Counted from the first letter of the stretch, positions 40,910 to 52,434 are shown. The stretch: DNA of 64,000 nucleotides from Pocillopora verrucosa (GCF_036669915.1 NC_089324.1:10704335-10768334); one strand, 5' to 3'. Numbers and translations: made by a program. The notes: a model not told the origin generated them from the sequence alone.

Positions 40910-41110
40910 AAGAACAAGTCTCTGTAAGAATCAAGTATCTTGGGAAATGAAAATTTTCAGCCTTCCTTCAAATTTTGCATGCAGTTAGGCACTCAGGGAG
41001 GATGCACAAAAATGCCCTTTTTAAAGGTCGCAGCACTCTTGTTGCTATGGTAACAACGACTGCTTGTTCGAGGCCTGGGGCCTCATTTTCATACAAAAAC
41101 GTCACAAAAA
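40910..41110 (+). repeat. Family X flanking segment (inverted partner at 44505-44665)
   Basis: CTTGGGAAATGAAAATTTTC, GTAACAACGACTGCTTGTTC and GGCCTGGGGCCTCATTTTC, seen inverted at 44505-44665 and direct at 54060-54220. It marks the start of each X copy. Confidence 0.7.
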
Positions 41111-41139
41111 AAGAGTGAAATGTTTATTTCTACCATACA

Positions 41140-42376
41140 TAGTAACATCATTCGTCTTTATATTGACTCATTCAATTTCCCCTGGGAGTGAATGTGAACA
41201 CACCAATAGATTATTTATCTCGGTACAGTTGCGGTCATTTTTTTCGTCGGGTAAAACAGGGAAAACGTTTATCTGAATTTCTCCAAACGTACACCGATTC
41301 TGGAACTGAAAAAACCCCCCTAGCTGGTTATAACATTCTTGTTTTTAAATATGTAAAAATCTCTGCGATCCTGCCTCTCCTTTTTGTAGGGGCAATTTGC
41401 GAACGAAGCTCAAAAATCAGATATTGCATAATTTGGCGATGTTTGCATCTAATGTTCTCAACAACAAATGTTTCAGACAAATAAAACATGTAAGGCTTTG
41501 AAAGAATGTTATCTTATGAGCAATATCCCGAAGAAAAATCTCGCCTCTGGTTGTCATCTTTTAAAAAAAAAATTGATCAACCTTCGTGCCGGAGGACTAC
41601 TCGACGTAAGTACAAACATATACCTCAAATCGTGTACATTATATGATCATCCAGATTCCGAGTGCTGCACCTTCTTTCATGGGAATTTGAGCGATCCGAA
41701 GTTCTCTGAAGATACACTGTTATACTTGTATGTCATTTAAAACATGTTGAAGTCGGCTGAGCTACACGAAACTATGTACGTTGTCACGATGGCGTGACGT
41801 TGTATTTCTCGTACAATAGCAATTTGTACGACTCGCGCGAAAATCATCACAAAGTGGGGATTTTGAACTACTCAGTATCCCTGCAGTACAGCAAACGGAA
41901 CAGGGATTTCATCACAATCAATTTTCAGGGAGTCTTTCACGTGCTCGAACGTTATATTGGCTTTGAGCCTTTAGATTTATTTCACTTGACAACAAAATGC
42001 TATAGAAAGTGCTTACAAAATTTCAAAGGAACTATTTTTGGTGTCGCTTGGACCGAGAAATACAGATTTGAAATAATTAATGTTGTCACTGATGAACCAA
42101 AGGGCACAATCTTCTCAGTTATTAGCTTGATAATCTCTACAGACTAACGTTATTGGACTGAACGATCTCCTGTTTCTTCCTAGTGAGCCGGCCACCTCAG
42201 GGGAAAATTAAAGAGACCTTTGACTTCCTCTCGTGTAAAGCACTGGGAGATTGCATTATGTTCATCTTTCTTTAAGCTTGTAAAAGATATCCGGAAGAAA
42301 AGTATGGAAAATAATGGTGACGAAATCGCTGTTCTTTTTCCTAAAGGACATGAAGCAATCCATATTTCATATTAAC
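41140..42376 (+). CDS. Unidentified multi-exon protein family X, copy 1
   Basis: Four protein-like blocks on the plus strand. Block 1 is about 41185-41430 (VNTPIDYLSRYSCGHFFRRV...). Block 2 is about 41476-41605, framed by TTTCAG and a GTAAGT donor (CKALKECYLMSNIPKKNLAS). Block 3 is 41794-42147 (HVLERYIGFEPLDLFHLTTK, then TEKYRFEIINVVTDEPKG). Block 4 follows TTCTTCCTAG near 42181 (SSFFKLVKDIRKKS, DEIAVLF, GHEAIHISY stop). Blocks recur in copies 2 and 3. No domain is recognised and no signal peptide or membrane segment is obvious. Small indels and a stop between blocks, plus a deletion before block 3, suggest this copy is damaged; it could also be an unknown transposon protein. Confidence 0.35.
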
Positions 42377-42783
42377 CATGGGGAGTTTCGTTTAAGTGAC
42401 AAGTTGCGATAAGTTGCGATAAATACGTGTGGATAATAAGTTGTTTGAAATGTGGAATTATGACATTATGATTTCATTAAATCTTTTATTTCAAACTTTG
42501 TTATGATTTTTTTCTCTTTCAAGACATGGAAGGAAACATTGATTGACTCGATTGCACTGCGTCGGTGATAGGTCTCTCCTCATCATATCTTATGCAAATT
42601 TTCTAACAGTTTTCTGACAGTTTTCAGATGACTCGAAATATCTTATTTACTGTCACAAGGAAATGATAACTGCCCGAATCTGCTATTTGTAAGGGGATGC
42701 CTATGTCGTTCAAATAGCTTGCAACTGGGTTTGACATGTAGTACTGCCGCTGACAAGTTACGACTTATACTCTCATATTCTCA
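42377..42783. other. Spacer between X blocks in left arm
   Basis: Matches 55250-55667 inverted (GATAAATACGTGTGGATAAT). No ORF. Probably non-coding part of the X locus. Confidence 0.5.
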
Positions 42784-43690
42784 GTGTTTACGACCGTTCA
42801 ATCGAAGTTTTCCTCTTTTTTTTTTTTGGTTGTTTTTACTTCAGAAAGTGGAAATCTGCTGACATATATGAAAAATATCTATTTGTCGTCTTCTTTGGAG
42901 CGACCGATGGAATCTTCACGGAGAAACACAGCGTCACGCCATCGTGACAACGTACATGTTTATGACAAATGACCGGTGTGAGGATAGTTTTGTGTAGATC
43001 ACTCGACTTCGACATGTTTCAAATGACATACAAGTATAACAGTGTATCTTCAGAGAACTTCGGATCGCTCAAATTCCCATGAAAGAAGGTGCAGCGCTCT
43101 GAATCTGGATAAAATGCACACGATTTGAGGTATATGTTTGTAGTTACGTCGAGTTGTCCTCCATGAAGGTTGATCAATTTTTTCCAAAAGATGACAACCA
43201 GAGGTGAGATTTCTCTTCGTGATATTGCTCATAAGATAACATTCTTTCATAGCCTCACATGTTTCATTTGTCTGAAACGTTTGTTGTTGAGAACATTAGA
43301 TGCAAACATCGCCAAATTACGCAATATCTGATTTGGACCTTTTTTCGCGCATTGCCCCTATAAAAAGTAGAGGCAGGCCCGCAGAGAGTTTTACATATTT
43401 AAAAACTAGAATATTATAACCAGCTAGGTGGGTATTTTCAGTTCCAGAATCGGTGCACTTTTGGAGAAATTCAGATAAACGTTTTCCCTGTTTTACCCGA
43501 CGACAAAAATGACCGAAACTGTACCGAGATAAATAATCTATTAGCGTGTTCACATTCAATCCCAGGGGAAATAAAATGTATCAAAGTAAAGACGAATGAT
43601 GTTACTATGTATGGTAGAAATACCAATTTGTAATGTTGTATTTAGCTTGAGATAGAGAAATAAACATTTCACTCTTTTTTGCGACGTTTT
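42784..43690 (-). CDS. Unidentified family X, copy 2 (blocks 1, 2 and a 3' block)
   Basis: Minus strand: block 1 43559-43317 (VNTLIDYLSRYSFGHFCRRV, GYNILVFKYVKLSAG), block 2 about 43280-43150 (CEAMKECYLMSNITKRNLTS, donor GTAACT). Then comes a block beginning MSKSSDLHKTILTPVICHKH (about 43017) and ending YMSADFHFLK stop. It mirrors copy 3 at 54330-55243. The family is not recognised. Open frames in each block and splice-like borders argue for coding origin; only one base separates the block 2 frames of copies 1 and 2. Confidence 0.38.
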
Positions 43691-43700
43691 GTATGAAAAT

Positions 43701-44507
43701 GGCCCGATTTATACTAGAGACGGATCATCCGTCATACGGATAATCCGTCCAAGTATAAATCCGAAGACGAATTTTGACGAATAATCTGTCTAGCTATAAA
43801 TCGTTCGCGAGTTTCACGACGGGTGTCTCGGTGTTGAGCCGAGTGGAAGCCTGGCGAGAGCTTAAATATGGCGGCTCTCGTAGCCTTGTTGATGAAATCG
43901 AGAAGAACAGCATTGGATATGGCGGTATATCAGAGAAGAATATCCTCTGTCAAGCGCATGTTTGAGCCGGAAAATAGCTTAATGAACTTCATGTTACCCT
44001 TTTCTCTCGCTAATCTTGCTCAAGATAGGAAGATAAGAAGTAGAGATGAGATAGGAAACAAGAAATCACTTCCTCTGTATTGTGGGTCATATATAACTTC
44101 TGCGAAGACGTCCGTGTCTTGATCTGTCCAAGTCAACTTCTTGTTTGCTTTCTCCTTCTTTTTTGTGATTGCTTTCGAGGGCACGATTACTTTACCGGAC
44201 GCCATCTTGAAATAGGCATCCCAGGAAACCTTGCAAAACTATAGAAAACCAGTCTCTCTCATAAGGAAACTTCGTCAAAAACCGTCTTCGTTTTCCGTCT
44301 AGATAAAAATTTAGAGACGGATGATCCGTCTAAGACGAGCTATCCATCTGTTAGCACGTCTTGAAGACGTGCTGACAGACGGATCAGCCTGAGACGAATT
44401 TTGCTCCATAATTCGTCTTAGTACTGAATTTATATTTAGACGAGCTATCCGTCTGAGACGGATGATTCGTCTCTGACGGATAACTCGTCTCCAGTATAAA
44501 TTCGGCC
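43701..44507. mobile_element. Harbinger-like non-autonomous element in the left arm
   Basis: 807 bp with inverted ends GGCC(C/G)(G/A)ATTTATACT, flanked by AAT on each side (43698-43700, 44508-44510). The right palindrome arm (about 54210) has the empty site. Ends carry repeated GACGGAT(A/C)ATCCGTC. Inside, minus strand 44205-44020 begins MASGKVIVPSKAITKKKEKA followed by KLTWTDQDTDVFAEVI, resembling the Myb/SANT-like protein of PIF/Harbinger elements. The plus strand 43868-44122 has a second ORF (MAALVALLMKSRRTALDMAV) of unknown nature. Three-base target duplication fits Harbinger. Confidence 0.68.
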
Positions 44508-44844
44508 AATGAGGCCCCAGGCCTCGAACAAGCAGTCGTTGTTACCATGGCAACAAGAGTGCTGCAACCTTTAAAAAAGGGGATTTTTTGTGCATCCCCC
44601 CTGAGTGCCTAACTGCATGCAAAATTTTAAGGGGGGTTGAAAATTTTCATTTCCCAAGATGTTTGATTCTTACAGAGAATTGTTCTTAATCCTCTCGGTG
44701 AAAGCCGATGCAAATCGAAAACATACAAAACTCGAAAACAAAGCTTTTATCTTGTTTGTACTATTACCTTCTTACCTGGTCAATTTCACAGCTCGCTTCT
44801 TTTTAATTTCAAAAAACAATTCTCACTTGCACGTGAAGTGAACA

Positions 44845-45120
44845 CGTGCCTGAATTTTTTTCAGGTCTTACTTTCAACTACTAATTCAGTAGTGTTCTTA
44901 GCTGCGAGAATCTCTTATATCCGTCTCTTCACCGCAGTGCAAATATATGAATTTCATATATCTAAAATCATTATTCATCACTTGGATGGTTTATTTGGAC
45001 CCAACATATTAACCAGCTCTCAGTTGGCTTTGTTAGTTCAGTTGGTAGAGCGCTGCACCGGTATCGCAGAGGTCATGGGTTCAAATCCTGTACTGGCCTG
45101 AATTTTTTTAGGTCTTACTT
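44845..45120 (+). mobile_element. tRNA-derived repeat, left arm
   Basis: Starts with GCCTGAATTTTTTTCAGGTC and ends the same way. The core at 45026-45098 looks like a tRNA: D arm TAGTTCAGTTGGTAGAGC, T arm GGGTTCAAATCC. The acceptor stem does not pair well and the anticodon loop lacks the usual T33, so it is a SINE-like or MITE-like repeat with Pol III A and B boxes rather than a working tRNA. Confidence 0.7.
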
Positions 45121-45129
45121 TCAACTGCT

Positions 45130-46260
45130 AGTTCAGTAGTGTTCTAATCTTCATGTCAAGTGCAGTTCTCTACGGCAGACAAAGCAAACAATATCATTAG
45201 TCTCGATGTTTCTGTTGAATTTATCATAAATTTGCCTCAAAATCTTAACCACTTCTTATAGTATTTCCGAAATTGTGGGAAGCAAATACACGGTTGATGG
45301 TGTTAAATTTTATAGGTAAACAAAACATAACAATCAGAACAAAAATCATACAATGGAATGAATCAAGAACAAGCTGTTCACCATACAACACTAATTTCTG
45401 GTTACCATGTATCTGTGGCAAAAAACCATGTATCATCGGAAAAACTAAGAGAACTTCATTGCATTCGTTTTCACTCGTCTTCAATGCTTCACAATACTTT
45501 GGAATGGAAGTCCAATGTAAATTTTAAATGTTTATCGAAATTACAGTTTCAAGGCAACTGTTTTCATACTAATAATGTTGCGAACATTACATTACCTGAG
45601 CAAAAAACCACGTTACTGAAGAGTTCAGAATAATGTTGGGTCGCACTTAAGGAGGAAACTATGCGCTGTGAAGCCCACCATACTCAGCAAAAGGCACCAA
45701 GTACTCTCGATCTGCCTTTCTCGGTTCTACTTACATCCAATTTTACCCCACTCTGTGGAACTCTGGTTAATTTCTTCGACTCTTACAATTTGATTCTCTT
45801 TGAATACTTTTTACTGACCTCTCCCTGATTTGTGTCGCACATGCTACTAAATGAACTATGAAGTACATGCTTATATAGTCACTATAGATAGACATGTGTG
45901 AGCATGCCAATCAACTGGCCTTGAATGGTTATTTTAGACCACGACGTCTAGAAAGTAGACAATAACTCAAGCATGGCGAATCTATTACGCGGGTCGCTTA
46001 CACGCAAAGAATTCTGACATTTTTCGCTCATAAATGGTATATTTAGTTTTTCTTCAAATAAAACTTTTGCTACAAAATATTTGATTGTGATATTTGCCTT
46101 ACTTTATAGTCATAGTTTTCGATCTGCACGTGGTATTTTGTTAAACCTCAAATGTGCAAACCGATTCTGTAATCTGATCGCCGAGTATTCTGTATTAATT
46201 TTTTTGGTACCATTTTGATAACAATGTCAGTCAAAAATATTAGGGAATACTCGAAGATCA
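45130..46260 (-). repeat. R locus, copy 3 (partial, left arm)
   Basis: Holds the 79-codon ORF 45484-45245 (MKTSENECNEVLLVFPMIHG...), the exon-like ATG segment with TAA, and TATA-like box near 45870. Mirror of 51300-52430. Lacks the promoter-distal half. Confidence 0.65.
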
Positions 46261-48690
46261 GAGCACATGCTAAAGTATGAACCAATTGTTAATTCAAAGT
46301 GACAGTATGGTTAACTAGTGGATATCCTGTATAGAAAATGGAGATATCAGATGCTGGAAGAAAATATCATGAAAAGAAATTGTTTGAACCAACGGTTTTT
46401 TATATCTCTGCTTCAATAAGCTTGTGGAGTGATGGTCTTAAATCTGTTCATGGGTGCACAGCTGTCTTGAGGTTGCGACGTTTGAGAGTCGTGTAGCTGA
46501 ACTAAAACTGTGTATACCTGATCTAGAAATGTATACAAGCGAGCAGCTTCAGACCCATGCGGTCACAGCTGCTTGTGTTAATCAATCAAAATCTTTGTTT
46601 CACTGCACAGAGTAGGTTGACTAATCTCACGTTATGACTATATTTGGTCATGAATGATTGACATCAAGTTCGTTGGCCTGACAATTTTGGGTGGGTGGAA
46701 CCGTAGGCACGTATTTTTATCGCAGTATTTGTTTGTTATTGTAACGCAATATGAGTTAAGTGCAAGTAGGAATACCACTGCCACCACGGTACACCCATCA
46801 AAGACAAAATTTCCGGTTAAGAATTTGTCAGTTAAGTGTGTGGCGTACTCTTAAGTGGAAAGACCTTGAATAACCTTCATAACGATCAGGTGGCTTTTAT
46901 ATAAAGGGTCACATGACAGACTCCTTGTCAGAGTGTACATGAATTAGCCAGGTCAAGGAATCTAGAAAGAACTGTAAATAACAGAGCTGCCATATTTTAT
47001 TATTCAGAACTGAAAATGACAGAAGAATTGTCGAAACATGTTTTTAAAGAGTTGAATGTCCTTTATAAAACAATTAAAGCTAATCTTCACGTCAAGTCGG
47101 CAGTTCTTTACCGCAGACAAAAAAAACCTTATCACTGATATCAATGATTCTGTTGAATTTATCATAAATTTGTCTCAAAATCCTAACCACTTCAGTCTCT
47201 AAGTATTTCCTAAATTTTGGGAAGCAAATACACGGTCGATGGTGGCTACTATTTTCATACTAATGATGTTGCAAACATTACATTCCCTGAGCAAAAAACC
47301 ACGTTGCTGAAGAGTTGAGAATAATGTTGTCGCACTTAGAGAGAAAACTATGCCCTGCCAAGCCCACCATACCCAGCGAAAGGCACCAAGTACTCTCGAT
47401 CTGCCTTTCTCGGTTCTCTAATACACAATCAATTCTACTTACATTAAATTTTACCTCAGTCTGTGGAACTCTGGTGAATTTCTTCGACTCTTACAATTTG
47501 ATTCCCTCTGAATACTTTTTACTGACCTCTCCCTGATTTGTGCTGCGCATGCTACTAAATGAACTTTGAGTACATGCTTATATAGTCACTAAAGATACGC
47601 ATGGATGGGCATGACAATCAACTAGCCTTGAATGGTTATTTTAGACCACGGTGTCTACAAAGTAGACAATGCCTCAAGCATGGCGAATCTCTTACCGGGT
47701 CGCTTAAACGCAAAGAATTCTGACATTTTTCGCTCGTGAATGATATATTTAGTTTTTGTTTAAATAAAGCTTTTGCACAAAATATTTAATTGTAATATTT
47801 GTCTCGCATCATAGTCATAGTTTTCGATTAGTACGTGGTATTCTGTCAAACAAATGTGCAAACCGATTTTGTAATCTGATCGCTAAGTATTGTGTATTAA
47901 TTTTTTTCTACCATTTTGATAAAAATGTTAGATAAAAATATTAGAGAATACTCGAAGATCAGATTTCAAAATACTTAAAAGTACATTTTGGCTAAAACTA
48001 TTATTTTTTCTAGTTTCAGAATACGCTGTCTCTAAATGCCCTGCAACCAGGCGCGTTCTAAGATAAATAAAGGAGGTAAGTCGACACTTTGTACGCTTCT
48101 GATCAGATTGCCGGGCACGGACTAAATGCCCGGCAGTCAGAATTTTTCAAAGTGCCACTAAATGGTTCCATTCTCCATTGATCAAAATGTTAGATAAAAA
48201 TAGTAAAGACTACTTGGCGATAAGATTTTAAAATACTCAAAAGTACATTTTGGCTAAAACTATTATTTGTTTTAGTTTAAGAGCAAGTTGTTAAACCTTT
48301 ATTTCTGTAGAGTTTTTTTTTATGGAGCGCCGTCTTTTCCCAAAAGTTTTAAACAGCAAGAAAACAATATCCAAACAACTGCGTTTACGTTGTTTTAAAA
48401 CAATTGGTTCATACGTTCGTTAATGGAGATATGGAGCGCGTGCCGTGGGAAGTTTTGAAACTACGCCTCGAGCAACTTCTCTGTCGCTGTCTCAAACTCC
48501 CGTTTATCGGCCATGAGCGCACGCTAAGAAAGAACCAACTGTTAATTCAAAGTGACAGTATGGTTAACTAGTGGATACCCTGTATAGAATATGGAGATAT
48601 CAGTTTTTGGAAGAAAATATCTTTAAAAGTCTCTACTTCAATAAGCTTTGAAAGTAAATTTATTAAGTGTCTTAACATTACATTTGTATG
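46260..48690 (-). repeat. R locus, copy 4 (left arm)
   Basis: Mirror of 49180-51300. The signal-peptide ORF (ATG near 46802) has a one-base loss; the exon-like ATG segment near 47555 has TAA. A hammerhead-like motif lies at 47010-47043 with a changed core (CTGAAAA). Here sequence order differs from copy 1: the peptide region precedes a second exon-like segment. Confidence 0.65.
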
Positions 48691-49179
48691 GTTTCTAGGA
48701 AGAAGTGTGGGTGTTCCGGAATTTTCGTTTTTGCGTAACATGGCGAAAATTAGATGGTGTGCGCACTCCGATTGCTTTGCATTGTGGTAGCTTCATTTTC
48801 AATATGGGATGAAAGTAAGAGAAATCGGCAGATTTTGACTGATCTTTCCGTAAAAGTTAGGCCGTTATTCTGTATGTACCAACAGTTTTACGTCACACAG
48901 ATGATTTATAACCTTGCAAGTTAAAAAACGTTATTCTCTAAGTGAGATGAATACTGTGCTATTCCTGGGTAAACACACAAGAGAAGTGGTTAAATTTCAC
49001 TGCAACTTGCTGGCGAAGATAGAAAACATTCTTCTTTGTGGGAGAACTGAAAATAAATCGGGAAAAGACCACTTCAGAGGCTCAAGGGTAAATTGGTATT
49101 TGCATCAGAGAGCGATAGCAAGTACAGCTTCTGACAACAAACTCTGGCAGGGATTGTCATCAGCTTGAAGAAATATATC
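48691..49179 (+). other. Single-copy spacer at the palindrome centre
   Basis: About 490 bases not repeated in the arms. It contains ATGGCGAAAATTAGATGGTG (48743; MAKIRWCAHSDCFALW then TAG) and an open plus frame 48914-49168 without a clear ATG start (KKRYSLSEMNTVLFLGKHTR...). The CAHSDC spacing recalls the start of a zinc-binding domain such as THAP, but evidence is thin. No gene assigned. Confidence 0.35.
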
Positions 49180-50158
49180 AATGTAATGTTAAGACACTTA
49201 ATAAATTTACTTTCAAAGCTTATTGAAGTAGAGACTTTTAAAGATATTTTCTTCCAAAAACTGATATCTCCATATTCTATACAGGGTATCCACTAGTTAA
49301 CCATACTGTCACTTTGAATTAACAGTTGGTTCTTTCTTAGCGTGCGCTCATGGCCGATAAACGGGAGTTTGAGACAGCGACAGAGAAGTTGCTCGAGCCG
49401 TCATTTCAAAACTTCCCACGGCACGCGCTCCATATCTCCATTAACGCACGTATGAACCAATTGTTTTAAAACAACGTAAACGCAGTTGTTTGGATATTGT
49501 TTTCTTGCAGTTTAAAACTTTTGGGAAAAGACGGCGCTCCATAGAAAAAAACTCTACAGAAATAAAGGTTTAACAACTTGCTCTTAAACTAAAACAAATA
49601 ATAGTTTTAGCCAAAATGTACTTTTGAGTATTTTAAAATCTTATCGCCAAGTAGTCTTTACTATTTTTACCTAACATTTTGATCAATGGAGAATGGAACC
49701 ATTTAGTGACACTTTGAAAAATTCTGACTCCCGGGCATTTAGTCCGTGCCAAAATGTACTTTTAAGTATTTTGAAATCTGATCTTCGAGTATTCTCTAAT
49801 ATTTTTATCTAACATTTTTATCAAAATGGTAGAAAAAAATTAATACACAATACTTAGCGATCAGATTACAAAATCGGTTTGCACATTTGAGGTTTGACAG
49901 AATACCACGTGCTTATCGAAAACTATGACTATGAGGCGAGACAAATATTACAATTAAATATTTTGTGCAAAAGCTTTATTTAAACAAAAACTAAATATAC
50001 TATTCACGAGCGAAAAATGTCAGAATTCTTTGCGTTTAAGCGACCCGGTAAGAGATTCGCCATGCTTGAGGCATTGTCTACTTTGTAGACGTCGTGGTCT
50101 AAAATAACCATTCGAGACCAGTTGATTGGCATGCCCACATATGTCTATCTCTAGTGAC

Positions 50159-50166
50159 TATATAAG
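50159..50166 (+). promoter_or_regulatory. TATA-like box of R locus (copy 5)
   Basis: TATATAAG, 28 bases before the ATG at 50194, conserved in almost every R copy (e.g. 51683-51710 region, 63640 on the minus strand). Position suits a TATA box only if transcription starts at or just before the ATG. Confidence 0.4.
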
Positions 50167-50193
50167 CATGTACTTCATAGTTCATTTAGTAGC

Positions 50194-50301
50194 ATGCGCG
50201 ACACAAATCAGGGAGAGGTCAGTAAAAAGTATTCAAAGAGAATAAAATTGTACGAGTCGAAGAAATTCACCAGAGTTCCACAGACTGAGGTAAAATTTAA
50301 T
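50194..50301 (+). CDS. Exon-like segment of R locus, open version (copy 5)
   Basis: 36 codons from ATG (MRDTNQGEVSKKYSKRIKLY, then ESKKFTRVPQTEVKFN) ending in phase 0 at a GTAAGT donor. In other R copies codon 19 is TAA; here and at 51727 it is TAC, preceded by ATA instead of ATC. The family's common state is therefore closed, and this could be a non-coding first exon that became open in the right palindrome arm. No protein family recognised; downstream acceptor not identified. Confidence 0.3.
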
Positions 50302-50774
50302 GTAAGTAGGATTGATTGTGTATTAGAGAACCGAGAAAGGCAGATCGAGAGTACTTGGTGCCTTTCGCTGGGTATGGTGGGCTTGGCAGCGCATAGTTTT
50401 CTCTCTAAGTGCGACAACATTATTCTGAACTCTTCAGTAACGTGTTTTTTGCTCAGGTAATGTAATGTTCGCAACATCATTAGTATGAAAATAGAAGCCA
50501 CCATCGACCGTGTATTTGCTTCCCACAATTTAGAAAATACTTAAAGACTGAAGTGGTTAGGATTTTGAGACAAATTTATGATACATTCAACAGAATCATT
50601 GATACCAGTGATTCCTTGACCTGGCTAATTCATGTACACTCTGACACAGAGTCTGTCATGTGACCCTTTAATATAAAAGCCACCTGATCGTTATGAAGGT
50701 TATTCAAGGTCTTTCCACTTCAGAGTACGCCACACTCTTAACTGACAAGTTCTTAACCGGAAATTTTGTCTTTG

Positions 50775-50936
50775 ATGGTGTGTACCGTGGCGGCAGTGGT
50801 ATTCCTACTTGCACTTAACTCATATTGCGTTACAATAACAAACAAATACTGCGATAAAAATACGTGCCTACGGTTCTGCCCACCCAAAATTGTCAGGCCA
50901 ACGAACTTGATGTCAATCATTCATGACCAAATATAG
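50775..50936 (+). CDS. Small putative secreted cysteine-containing peptide (R copy 5)
   Basis: 53-residue ORF, the cleanest of its family. It begins MVCTVAAVVFLLALNSYCVT, which looks like a signal peptide with cleavage near residue 17-20. Then NKYCDKNTCLRFCPPKIVRP gives three more cysteines, and the tail is TNLMSIIHDQI followed by TAG. Related frames: 14712-14521 (open, fewer cysteines), near 23070 and 46802 (frameshifted). It lies downstream of the TATA/exon segment on the same strand. I cannot name the family. Secretion is inferred from the N-terminus only. Confidence 0.38.
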   Translation: MVCTVAAVVFLLALNSYCVTITNKYCDKNTCLRFCPPKIVRPTNLMSIIHDQI

Positions 50937-51726
50937 TCATAACGTGAGATTAGTCAACCTACTCTGTGCAGTGAAACAAAGATTTTGATTGATTAACACA
51001 AGCAGCTGTGACCGCATGGGTCTGAAGCTGCTCGCTTGTATACATTTCTAGATCAGGTATACACAGTTTTAGTTCAGCTACACGACTCTCAAACGTCGCA
51101 ACCTCAAGACAGCTGTGCACCCATGAACAGATTTAAGACCATCACTCCACAAGCTTATTGAAGCAGAGATATAAAAAACCGTTGGTTCAAACAATTTCTT
51201 TTCATGATATTTTCTTCCAACATCTGATATCTCCATTTTCTATACAGGGTATCCACTAGTTAACCATACTGTCACTTTGAATTAACAATTGGTTCATACT
51301 TTAGCATGTGCTCTGATCTTCGAGTATTCCCTGATATTTTTGACTGACATCGTTATCAAAATGGTACCAAAATAATTAATACAGAATACTTGGCGATCAG
51401 ATTACAGAATCGGTTTGCACATTTGAGGCTTAACAAAATACCACGTGCTGATCGAAAACTATGACTATAAAGTGAGGCAAATAATCAAATATTTTGTGGC
51501 AAAAGCTTTATTTATAGAAAAACTAAATATACCATTTATGAGCGAAAAATGTCAGAATTCTTTGCGTGTAAGCGACCCGCGTGATAGATTCGCCATGCTT
51601 GAGTTATTGTCTACTTTCTAGACGTCGTGGTCTAAAATAACCATTCAAGGCCAGTTGATTGGCATGCTCACGCATGTCTATCTATAGTGACTATATAAGC
51701 ATGTACTTCATAGTTCATTTAGTAGC

Positions 51727-51834
51727 ATGCGCGACACAAATCTGGGAGAGGTCAGTAAAAAGTATTCAAAGAGAATAAAATTGTACGAGTCGAAGAAATT
51801 AACCAGAGTTCCACAGAGTGGGGTAAAATTGGAT
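51727..51834 (+). CDS. Exon-like segment of R locus, open version (copy 6)
   Basis: 36 codons (MRDTNLGEVSKKYSKRIKLY...VPQSGVKLD) ending at GTAAGT. Shares the ATA/TAC pair with copy 5 and differs from both left-arm copies, which read ATC/TAA. Function unknown. Confidence 0.3.
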
Positions 51835-52084
51835 GTAAGTAGAACCGAGAAAGGCAGATCGAGAGTACTTGGTGCCTTTCGCTGAGTATGGTGGGCTTCA
51901 CAGCGCATAGTTTCCTCCTTAAGTGCGACCCAACATTATTCTGAACTCTTCAGTAACGTGGTTTTTTGCTCAGGTAATGTAATGTTCGCAACATTATTAG
52001 TATGAAAACAGTTGCCTTGAAACTGTAATTTCGATGAACATTTAAAATTTACATTGGACTTCCATTCCAAAGTATTGTGAAGCA

Positions 52085-52324
52085 TTGAAGACGAGTGAAA
52101 ACGAATGCAATGAAGTTCTCTTAGTTTTTCCGATGATACATGGTTTTTTGCCGCAGATACATGGTAACCAGAAATTAGTGTTGTATGGTGAACAGCTTGT
52201 TCTTGATTCATTCCATTGTGTGATTTTTGTTCTGATTGTTATGTTTTGTTTACCTATAAAATTTAACACCATCAACCGTGTATTTGCTTCCCACAATTTC
52301 GGAAATACTATAAGAAGTGGTTAA
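52085..52324 (+). CDS. Conserved hypothetical ORF of R locus (copy 6)
   Basis: 79 codons, MKTSENECNEVLLVFPMIHG ... HGNQKLVLYGEQLVLDSFHC ... FASHNFGNTIRSG. Near-identical to the mirrored 45484-45245 and to 63234-62995. In-frame protein-like sequence extends upstream (IPKYCEALK). Could be a second exon of the transcript that starts at 51727, but no clean acceptor links them. Family unknown. Confidence 0.32.
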   Translation: MKTSENECNEVLLVFPMIHGFLPQIHGNQKLVLYGEQLVLDSFHCVIFVLIVMFCLPIKFNTINRVFASHNFGNTIRSG

Positions 52325-52434
52325 GATTTTGAGACAAATTTATGATAAACAGAAACATCGAGACTAATGATATTGTTTGCTTTGTCTGCCGTAGAGAACT
52401 GCACTTGACAGGAAGATTAGAACACTACTGAACT

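Larger units (their letters stand above)
49180..51300 (+). repeat. R locus, copy 5 (right arm)
   Basis: Inverse of 46260-48690. Contains a short ATG-led frame MADKREFETATEKLLEPSFQ (49352), the TATA/exon-like segment (50159-50301) and the best signal-peptide ORF (50775-50936). Confidence 0.7.
51300..52430 (+). repeat. R locus, copy 6 (partial, right arm)
   Basis: Inverse of 45130-46260. Contains exon-like segment 51727-51834 (open, TAC at codon 19, GTAAGT donor) and ORF 52085-52324. Lacks the CTAATACACAATCAATT segment like its mirror copy. Confidence 0.68.

Noticed and set aside
45026..45098. Functional tRNA gene
   Set aside because: A and B boxes are good, but the acceptor stem does not pair and the anticodon loop is irregular; copies are dispersed with the same flanks, so it is a tRNA-derived repeat.
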